Source: Thermoplasmata archaeon (GTDB lineage Archaea; Thermoplasmatota; Thermoplasmata; B31-G17). From it: DNA of 5,308 bases. Positions within the stretch are counted from its first letter, which is position 1, and the number at the start of each line of letters is the position of its first letter. The notes beneath the pieces were generated by a model. The model was not told the DNA's origin. It searched no databases and was given only the letters and a program-made list of their open reading frames with translations. Location of the stretch: positions 1-5,308 of the forward strand of contig QMTG01000079.1 of NCBI GenBank assembly GCA_003649915.1. Reading direction: 5' to 3'. This document shows positions 1-4,805 of the stretch, piece after piece. The translations under genes were made by a program, and so were the position numbers.

Positions 1-7
1 AGAAGGC

Positions 8-13
8 GAGGTG
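8..13 (+). promoter_or_regulatory. Shine-Dalgarno site of the small RHH-like gene
   Basis: GAGGTG matches the archaeal anti-Shine-Dalgarno core exactly and ends six bases before the ATG at 20. It decides the start. The same frame is open to the left edge and contains a GTG at 11, but that GTG lies inside the ribosome binding site and would add only Met-Leu-Val. Confidence 0.7.
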
Positions 14-19
14 CTAGTT

Positions 20-223
20 ATGGGCGAGGAAGTAAAAATAAGCATACCTGCAGATATGTATAAAAGACTGAGTGAGAAAATAAAGGATTCGGGATTTGCA
101 AGCGTTGAGGATTACCTAATTTTTGTCATAAATGAGTTATTGGCTGAGGAAGAGGAAGTTATGAGCGAGGAAGATGAGAAAAAAGTTAAGGACAGATTAA
201 GAGCACTCGGATATCTTGAGTGA
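20..223 (+). CDS. Small ribbon-helix-helix (CopG/Arc-like) protein paired with a phosphodiesterase
   Basis: This 67-residue acidic protein has the layout of a ribbon-helix-helix fold: a short strand VKISIP (residues 5-10), helix A (about 11-24), a turn with SGF, and helix B starting at SVEDYL (about 28-46). A run of glutamates follows, then a charged tail ending DRLRALGYLE (58-67). RHH proteins normally dimerise through the strand and bind DNA, so an autoregulatory role is possible. However, the strand is poor in the basic or polar residues that usually contact bases, and the protein is strongly acidic. A non-DNA role as a partner of the downstream enzyme is therefore also plausible. The C-terminal LRALGYL resembles the tail common in sulfatases and related alkaline phosphatase superfamily enzymes (recalled, not searched). 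The ATG at 20 is chosen for its Shine-Dalgarno site, although the frame stays open to the window edge. The phosphodiesterase gene begins six bases after the stop, so the two are surely co-transcribed. Confidence 0.8.
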   Translation: MGEEVKISIPADMYKRLSEKIKDSGFASVEDYLIFVINELLAEEEEVMSEEDEKKVKDRLRALGYLE

Positions 224-229
224 TACGCC

Positions 230-1549
230 ATGAAACTCTTGATCATCGGGCTGGATTGTGCGGACTGGAAAGTGATAAATGATTTGAGAGAAGATTTGCC
301 AAATATCTCCATGATTGTGGAGGAAGGCCTCTATGGAAATATGAGAACCACGTTTCCACCCATAACGATACCAGCATGGCTTGTTATGGCTACTGGGAAA
401 AGCCCTGGAGAGTTGGGAGTTTATGGTTTCAGGCACAGAAAGCACTCATCTTACACAGATTTCTGGATTGTGGATTCACGCAGGGTCAAAGAGAGAAAGA
501 TTTGGGATATTGTGGGCGAGAGGGGGATGAGGTCTACGATTATTGGGCTACCGCCAACTTACCCTCCGACACCCATCCGCGGGTACATGATTTCTGATTT
601 CATTACCCCCGATGACACAAAGACCTACACTTATCCTCCAATGCTCAAAAAGGATATTGAGAGGCTAATTGGAAAATACATATTTGATGTCGAGTTTAGG
701 AGGGAGGACAAGAGTGGTATAAAGAGAGAGTTATGGGACATGACTGAGCGCAGGTTTAAGGTGATTCGTTACCTGTTGAGCAAAAAGTGGGACTTGTTCT
801 GGTTCGTAGAGATAGGGGTCGATAGAGCACACCACGCTTTTTGGAAGTATTATGATAAAGAGCATCACTTGTATCAAGAGCACCCTGAGTACTCGAACGT
901 TATACCTAATTATTACAAAATGGTTGATGACGAGATAGGAAAGATACTATCAATACTGCCAAAAGACACTGCTGTGATGCTAGTATCTGACCACGGTGTG
1001 AAGAGAATGAAGGGCGCATTTGCCATAAATGATTATTTAGCCAAGGAAGGGCTGCTCAGATTTGAGAAAAAGCCCAAGCCTGGTACGAGGCTAGGGTGCA
1101 TAGATTGGAGCAAAACAGTGGCATGGGGCTGGGGCGGCTACTATGCACGTGTTTTCATAAACGTGCAAGGCAGGGAGCCCAAGGGCGTTATTCCCCCTGG
1201 AAAGTATGATGAAACAGTCGAGCATGTTGCTGATACACTTCGCTCGGCTCGAGGTCCGAATGGCGAAAAGTGGAAGAACATAGTGGTTAGACCCTCCGAT
1301 ATATACCCCGTGGTTAAAGGCGACCCTCCAGACTTGATGGTGGTTTTTGACGACCTTTATTGGCGATCTGCAGGCACCGTTGGCTACGATTCTCCCTATC
1401 TTCCTGAGAACGATACAGGGCCCGATGATGCCATGCATGACTGGAACGGAGTTTTTGCACTGTGGGGCGAGGGTATTGATAGGGGGAGAAGGGATGTAGA
1501 CATACTTGACATCATGAAAATTATGACTGACGTGCTGACGAAGTATTGA
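230..1549 (+). CDS. Type I phosphodiesterase / nucleotide pyrophosphatase family protein (alkaline phosphatase superfamily)
   Basis: The 439-residue protein carries the two-metal site of the alkaline phosphatase superfamily in order: Asp9 in GLDCADW, a probable Thr46 nucleophile in PPITIPAW, Asp198 and His202 in GVDRAHHAFW, Asp254-His255 in VSDHGV, and His403 in MHDWNG. All the expected ligands are visible, so the enzyme should be active. Members hydrolyse phosphodiester, pyrophosphate or related esters; the substrate cannot be read from sequence. There is no signal peptide or membrane segment, so it is probably cytoplasmic. The length is normal for the archaeal family. The C-terminus ends in a short DILDIMKIMTDVLTKY and lacks an obvious LGYL-type tail, which occurs on the small upstream protein instead. 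The start is firm: the first residues form the conserved strand leading to Asp9, and GAGTGAT (218-224), overlapping the previous stop codon, serves as a Shine-Dalgarno site. It is the second gene of a two-gene unit, and may follow further genes to the left. Confidence 0.92.
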   Translation: MKLLIIGLDCADWKVINDLREDLPNISMIVEEGLYGNMRTTFPPITIPAWLVMATGKSPGELGVYGFRHRKHSSYTDFWIVDSRRVKERKIWDIVGERGMRSTIIGLPPTYPPTPIRGYMISDFITPDDTKTYTYPPMLKKDIERLIGKYIFDVEFRREDKSGIKRELWDMTERRFKVIRYLLSKKWDLFWFVEIGVDRAHHAFWKYYDKEHHLYQEHPEYSNVIPNYYKMVDDEIGKILSILPKDTAVMLVSDHGVKRMKGAFAINDYLAKEGLLRFEKKPKPGTRLGCIDWSKTVAWGWGGYYARVFINVQGREPKGVIPPGKYDETVEHVADTLRSARGPNGEKWKNIVVRPSDIYPVVKGDPPDLMVVFDDLYWRSAGTVGYDSPYLPENDTGPDDAMHDWNGVFALWGEGIDRGRRDVDILDIMKIMTDVLTKY

Positions 1550-1558
1550 GCATATCTA

Positions 1559-1563
1559 TTTTT
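1559..1563 (+). terminator. T-tract after the phosphodiesterase gene
   Basis: A run of five T on the plus strand lies ten bases after the phosphodiesterase stop, in the 29-base gap before the convergent transporter gene. Archaeal RNA polymerase commonly terminates at short U-tracts without a hairpin. The tract is short, so this is a weak prediction. A small CCTATAGG palindrome (1568-1575) follows it and is probably incidental. Confidence 0.35.
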
Positions 1564-1578
1564 AGCACCTATAGGGAA

Positions 1579-2208
1579 TTAATCTTTACGCCCTACAGGA
1601 AATATTTCTCTACCGTAAACTTCATTTGCTACCTCAGCCATAGCCAGATATATGGCACTCAGACCGCAAAATACCCCCTCATACCCGCCAATTTTTAAGA
1701 CGATCTCAGATTGTGCATAGTTAGCGGTTGCTAGTATGAAGAAAAGCATTGCTAGAGTGATAAACACCACCTGTAATGCCACACTTATCCGAAGTGTTGA
1801 GAAAAACATCCAAAGTGTGAATATTCCCCAGAAAAGTAGGTATGTTGCCAGTGCTATTCTATCGTGGGGAGGCGATAGAACTATATATACAAATGACAGC
1901 CAGAAAAGGCCATAGCTGGTGAATGCTGTTGTGGCAAAGGTGTTTCCCCTTTTGAATTCCATCACACCCGCAAGTATTTGGGCAAAACCGCCATAAAATA
2001 TACCAAGTGCTAGAACCACGCTATCCAAGGGATATATACCGATATTGTGCAGGTTTAGGAGCACGGTGGTCATGCCGAAACCCATCAGGCCAAGAGGTGC
2101 AGGATTTGCGTACGGTTTTTGCTCACTATTATCTCTTTTTTCCTCTTGCACCATCACGTCCATATACTCATCCTCGCCCTCCATTGCGGATATTAAATAT
2201 CCTATCAT
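1579..2208 (-). CDS. satP: Acetate/succinate transporter, GPR1/FUN34/YaaH (AceTr) family
   Basis: This 209-residue membrane protein has the family signature NPAPLGLMGFG (residues 35-45) at the start of its first helix. Further conserved blocks are IFYGGFAQ (70-77), the TSYGLFW stretch (97-103), LFWGIFTLWMFF (125-136) and the C-terminal IYLAMAEVANEVYG (186-199). Six membrane helices can be drawn, roughly 36-57, 62-83, 91-112, 118-138, 141-162 and 170-193. Family members move monocarboxylates, chiefly acetate, and succinate across the cytoplasmic membrane with protons. In a fermentative archaeon it could take up or release acetate; the direction is inference. The match to E. coli SatP as I remember it is very close, especially in the first three helices. 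The start is uncertain. The listed ATG has a weak GTTGAT just upstream; Met9 (2184) and Met16 (2163) are alternatives, and Met16 gives the N-terminal length usual for the family. It faces the phosphodiesterase gene and lies downstream of pheT on the same strand. Confidence 0.93.
   Translation of the reverse strand: MIGYLISAMEGEDEYMDVMVQEEKRDNSEQKPYANPAPLGLMGFGMTTVLLNLHNIGIYPLDSVVLALGIFYGGFAQILAGVMEFKRGNTFATTAFTSYGLFWLSFVYIVLSPPHDRIALATYLLFWGIFTLWMFFSTLRISVALQVVFITLAMLFFILATANYAQSEIVLKIGGYEGVFCGLSAIYLAMAEVANEVYGREIFPVGRKD
2188..2202. repeat. Palindrome GGATAT-N3-ATATCC at the 5' end of the transporter gene
   Basis: Six-base arms GGATAT and ATATCC flank a three-base centre. The element lies inside the coding region if translation starts at 2208, but 25-39 bases upstream of the alternative ATG at 2163. 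Its AT-rich centre could act as a TATA box for a short-leader transcript beginning near that ATG. Equally, it could be an operator, or simply the codons for Gly-Tyr-Leu-Ile-Ser. Confidence 0.4.
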
Positions 2209-2245
2209 TTATCAACTTTTTCTAAGAACGTTATGAATGGTCATA

Positions 2246-2259
2246 ATACATAAGTTTTG
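2246..2259 (-). promoter_or_regulatory. Possible BRE/TATA promoter of the transporter gene
   Basis: Reading the minus strand, CAAAAC followed by TTATGTAT resembles an archaeal BRE plus TATA box. Transcription would start about 25 bases downstream, near 2223, giving a leader of roughly 15 bases to the ATG at 2208. A second TATA-like stretch, TATAAAAAA, lies further upstream near 2298-2306 and would give a longer leader. Neither can be preferred firmly from sequence alone. Confidence 0.4.
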
Positions 2260-2356
2260 TCCACAATGCTAAAACACGAATATCGAAAAAAAGTTAATTT
2301 TTTATACGGTCAAATTATACACTTTCACATGGACTCACCCCCCATTTTTTCACCCC

Positions 2357-2387
2357 AATGATGGGGGTCACCCCCGCCCCCATCATT
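2357..2387. repeat. Perfect 11-bp inverted repeat (hairpin) with adjacent T-tract downstream of pheT
   Basis: AATGATGGGGG (2357-2367) and CCCCCATCATT (2377-2387) are exact reverse complements around a nine-base loop. On the plus strand a T-rich tail follows (2386-2397, interrupted once by C), which is the form of an intrinsic terminator, yet no plus-strand gene ends here. On the minus strand the hairpin would sit in the RNA 27 bases after the pheT stop and upstream of the transporter. An alternative smaller hairpin, GGGGG-TCA-CCCCC (2363-2375), competes with it. It may be a 3' UTR structure of pheT, a leader structure of the transporter, or the end of an unannotated plus-strand RNA. Confidence 0.75.
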
Positions 2388-2403
2388 TTTTTCTTTTCTG
2401 AAC

Positions 2404-2408
2404 AAAAA
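2404..2408 (-). terminator. T-tract after pheT
   Basis: On the minus strand TAATTTTTG begins about five bases after the pheT stop codon, giving a five-base U-tract of the kind archaeal RNA polymerase can terminate at. It is short, so read-through into the hairpin region and the transporter gene cannot be excluded. Confidence 0.35.
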
Positions 2409-2414
2409 TTACCG

Positions 2415-4061
2415 TCATTTTTCTGCATGTAATCTTTTAAAAATCTTCTCTAGATTTATCTCACCTGCAGCAGTTGGATGGTCTATGTCAAAGTTTGTTA
2501 AAACCTCTGGATGAATTTCCCCAAAGAATGCAACCTCCTCCCCATTCACATTTATCGAAGCACATCTTCCCAATATAAAACTTCCATGCTTTTTCCTTTC
2601 AACACAGTATTTCCTTATCCCAAGTTCGCGCATTATAGCCTCTGTTGTGGACTTAATCTCAGTAAATGACGAGCGAGAGTGTGTTGTAGTATAGCCCATC
2701 CTGTATTCGTTTTTGTGGTTGAGCACAACGTACCCTATCTCAAATATCTTCTGTGGCATATCAACGTGTTTGTTTTTTCCCAAAATTTTCAGCAAGGATG
2801 GAATAAGCCATGTTCTAAGCACACAATATTCTTCACTTACAGGATTGGACACAGCCGTTGTGCTGGGGTTTCGTAGAATCCTCATTAAATCATACTGGGT
2901 GGGCCATGAGGTAAGTGTAAGGGTTGTAACTTCTTGGTAGCCAAGACCTATCATTATCCTTCTACACATCCTCACAAACCTTGTTTTAGGCGTTATTGAG
3001 CCAAATTTTGACCTTGTTGGAAGTACTGGGGCAATTTTGTTATACCCATAAGCAATGGTTACTTCTTCAACAATATCAATTGGGTGCATTATGTCCCATC
3101 GATACCTTGGTATATAAACAGTAATTTCATCACCATCATCTACAGCATCATGACCCATCCTCTTCAGATACCTTACAATATCACTTTTTTTCAGAGATAA
3201 ACCGCTGATCCTGTGCACATACTTCGGATGCACACTAATGGTTTGTGGAGACAGGTTTGGTGTTATAATCTCCTCACTCGCTCCCTGAATCTTGACGCTT
3301 AGTATCTTTCCACCCCTATCGGCTAGGGCTGTAACTAATATATTGAGGGCAACACTCATCGCATACAGGTCATGACCCGTGATATCTATAAACATATGCT
3401 CTGTATCCTCCTTAACCATTGTGTGCACACCGTTTATTATTGGAGGGAACGATAACACTGTACCATTTTTATCGTGTAGTATTGGGTAGAGTTTTTTGCC
3501 GCGCAGTATATGGGCGTATTTCAACCCCTTTTCATGCCTTACTAAGATCTCCTCAAGCGTCATCTCCTCATCTTCTCCCAAAGGTATGAAAGCGTATGAT
3601 GATGGAGGTACAGCCCTGTAGTAGAACGGCGGCTCCACGTCGCTTATATCATGCACGCCTATTGCCAGTTTTCTCCTATCCCTTCCAATGGTTGCGTGAA
3701 GTTTCTCCTGAGCATTCATTAGGGATTGAATAAGTTCATTACTCATCTTAACTCCCACAATCTCGGCACCGACAATATAGGGTCTAACATCACGCACCTC
3801 CTCAGATAATTTTATGACTATTTCACCTTCTTCAACATCATACTTTCTCATACCCTCTTCAATACCCAAGATCGCTCTCACCGCCCTTGCCAGCCCCTCA
3901 ACACAAAACATGTCTGGTCTGTTTGGGCTGAGCTCAACCTTCACATCGTTATCTACCACTTCCACCTCGCACCCTAACGTTTCCATGGCATCAATTATTT
4001 CATCAGCACTTGCACCTACCAGCGCCTTCAAATCGTGCAATGGGTATTGAACAACTGGCAT
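2415..4061 (-). CDS. pheT: Phenylalanyl-tRNA synthetase beta subunit, archaeal type
   Basis: PheT pairs with the catalytic PheS subunit in an alpha2-beta2 enzyme that charges tRNA-Phe in the cytoplasm. The beta subunit contributes tRNA binding and hydrolyses mischarged Tyr-tRNA-Phe. The 548 residues match the usual archaeal/eukaryotic length, without the bacterial EMAP-II-like and C-terminal anticodon-binding domains. Visible parts in order are an N-terminal module with ELSPNRPDM (43-51), the B3/B4 editing domain (about 85-260) with LHATIGRDRRKLAIGVHDIS (121-140), the B5 domain (about 272-345) with RYRWDIMHPIDIVEEV (319-334) and YGYNKI (338-343), and a class II-like but non-catalytic core (about 355-548) with SNPVSEEYCVLRT (405-417), KIFEIGYV (438-445) and GEIHPEVL (514-521). 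The ATG at 4061 is supported by GAGGG at 4068-4072 and a TATA-like box near 4100. No pheS lies next to it: the neighbour upstream is divergent, so the gene has its own promoter. Confidence 0.97.
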   Translation of the reverse strand: MPVVQYPLHDLKALVGASADEIIDAMETLGCEVEVVDNDVKVELSPNRPDMFCVEGLARAVRAILGIEEGMRKYDVEEGEIVIKLSEEVRDVRPYIVGAEIVGVKMSNELIQSLMNAQEKLHATIGRDRRKLAIGVHDISDVEPPFYYRAVPPSSYAFIPLGEDEEMTLEEILVRHEKGLKYAHILRGKKLYPILHDKNGTVLSFPPIINGVHTMVKEDTEHMFIDITGHDLYAMSVALNILVTALADRGGKILSVKIQGASEEIITPNLSPQTISVHPKYVHRISGLSLKKSDIVRYLKRMGHDAVDDGDEITVYIPRYRWDIMHPIDIVEEVTIAYGYNKIAPVLPTRSKFGSITPKTRFVRMCRRIMIGLGYQEVTTLTLTSWPTQYDLMRILRNPSTTAVSNPVSEEYCVLRTWLIPSLLKILGKNKHVDMPQKIFEIGYVVLNHKNEYRMGYTTTHSRSSFTEIKSTTEAIMRELGIRKYCVERKKHGSFILGRCASINVNGEEVAFFGEIHPEVLTNFDIDHPTAAGEINLEKIFKRLHAEK

Positions 4062-4067
4062 GTTATT

Positions 4068-4072
4068 CCCTC
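4068..4072 (-). promoter_or_regulatory. Shine-Dalgarno site of pheT
   Basis: Minus-strand GAGGG, in the context GTTGAGGGAATAAC, lies six bases before the pheT ATG. It pairs with the archaeal 16S tail and fixes the start at 4061. Confidence 0.6.
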
Positions 4073-4094
4073 AACTCCCCCATATAATTATGCG

Positions 4095-4106
4095 TATTTA
4101 TTTATT
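4095..4106 (-). promoter_or_regulatory. TATA-like box of pheT
   Basis: Minus-strand AATAAATAAATA centres near 4100. A start about 25 bases downstream would fall near 4075, giving a leader of some 14 bases that still contains the GAGGG ribosome binding site. Spacing and composition fit an archaeal promoter; the BRE is not clear. Confidence 0.5.
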
Positions 4107-4117
4107 GCTGATTTGCC

Positions 4118-4132
4118 GTTCAAAATTTGAAC
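4118..4132. repeat. Perfect palindrome GTTCAAA-A-TTTGAAC between divergent promoters
   Basis: The arms GTTCAAA (4118-4124) and TTTGAAC (4126-4132) are exact reverse complements around one base. The site lies about 10 bases upstream of the pheT TATA-like box and 4 bases upstream of the TATA-like box of the plus-strand gene, touching its likely BRE. That placement suits an operator for a dimeric regulator acting on one or both genes. No regulator is identified here. Confidence 0.55.
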
Positions 4133-4136
4133 CAAA

Positions 4137-4149
4137 AATATTAAATATA
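4137..4149 (+). promoter_or_regulatory. TATA-like box of the zinc-ribbon gene
   Basis: AATATTAAATATA preceded by the A-rich CCAAAAA looks like a BRE/TATA pair. The predicted start near 4169 gives a leader of about 25 bases carrying GGGGGT (4180-4185), a fair Shine-Dalgarno site eight bases before the ATG at 4194. Confidence 0.5.
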
Positions 4150-4193
4150 GTCAATAGCAATATTATTTAGAGTGGCGAAGGGGGTAAGGTTTA

Positions 4194-4805
4194 ATGCCCC
4201 AGTTGTATGTTTGTCCCCAGTGCGGGCGCATATTTGATGATAATATAGGAGAGTGCCCCAAATGCCACGTGAGGCTTGAGGTTGGGGGACCCGAGGTTAT
4301 CGCAAGATGGTTGAAAATGCTGGGGGCTGGAGAAGAGGATGAATTTGTGAGGAAATTTTTTGAGGAAAGCCCCGTGGTTAGGGAAATGAAGGAGAAGATT
4401 GAGAATTTGCGGAAGGTTATTGAAAAAATAGAATCTGTGGACAGGGTCAATTTATCGGACATTAAGGAATCGCTAAATAACGCTCTTAAAATGCTGAGTA
4501 ATGGCGAAACTGAGCGAGCGTATGAGACTGTGGCAAAATGCGCGGATGTTGTGAAAGAAAAGAGTGTACAGTTCAAGGTTTTACAGGACGCTCTCAAGGT
4601 TGCAGAAAGGAAAATATCAGAGGCTTATGAGATGGGTGGTGACGTTAGTGAGGCAAGAAAGATGGTTGAACTGTCGCGGAAGTTCATGGAAATGTTTGAC
4701 TATGAGAAGGCAATAAACTATGCGATAAAGGGCAGTCTTATGGCGGAGAGGGAGATGGCAAAGTGTGTTTCATGGCATGTTGAAATTCAGGATTGGCTGA
4801 AGTAA
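4194..4805 (+). CDS. Zinc-ribbon protein with alpha-helical repeat region, function unknown
   Basis: The first 30 residues form a zinc ribbon: Cys7 and Cys10 in CPQCG, Cys21 and Cys24 in CPKCH, 10 residues apart, starting almost at the N-terminus. The remaining 203-residue chain is highly charged and helical. A probable coiled coil spans about 60-82. Two related helical units follow, about 86-122 and 131-190. The second contains GGDVSEARKMVELSRKFM and FDYEKAINYAIKGS, a heptad and A-xx-A pattern like TPR-type or helical-bundle repeats seen in many uncharacterised archaeal zinc-ribbon proteins. There is no membrane segment, signal or catalytic motif, so a cytoplasmic scaffold or nucleic-acid/protein binding role is likely, but this is inference. 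The start is supported by GGGGGT upstream and by the position of the first CPxC. The gene is divergent from pheT and its last 19 bases overlap the end of the opposing reductase gene. Confidence 0.85.
   Translation: MPQLYVCPQCGRIFDDNIGECPKCHVRLEVGGPEVIARWLKMLGAGEEDEFVRKFFEESPVVREMKEKIENLRKVIEKIESVDRVNLSDIKESLNNALKMLSNGETERAYETVAKCADVVKEKSVQFKVLQDALKVAERKISEAYEMGGDVSEARKMVELSRKFMEMFDYEKAINYAIKGSLMAEREMAKCVSWHVEIQDWLK

Noticed and set aside
1091..1438. 115-codon open frame on the minus strand
   Set aside because: It lies wholly within the phosphodiesterase gene, antisense to conserved motifs, and its translation has no recognisable domain.
2007..2236. Two overlapping plus-strand frames opposite the start of the transporter gene
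   Set aside because: Both are antisense to the conserved NPAPLG region, and their translations show no family features.
3814..4050. 78-codon plus-strand frame opposite the start of pheT
   Set aside because: Low-complexity Ser/Thr/Pro translation, no ribosome binding site, fully antisense to a strongly supported gene.
4137..4165. Two copies of AATATTA spaced 22 bases apart upstream of the zinc-ribbon gene
   Set aside because: Short AT-only repeats are expected by chance in an AT-rich spacer, and one copy is simply part of the TATA-like box.
4163..4597. 144-codon open frame on the minus strand overlapping the zinc-ribbon gene
   Set aside because: Its Ser/Phe/Leu-rich translation is typical antisense noise of a Lys/Glu-rich coding region; the plus-strand frame has the CPxC motifs, a ribosome binding site and a promoter.
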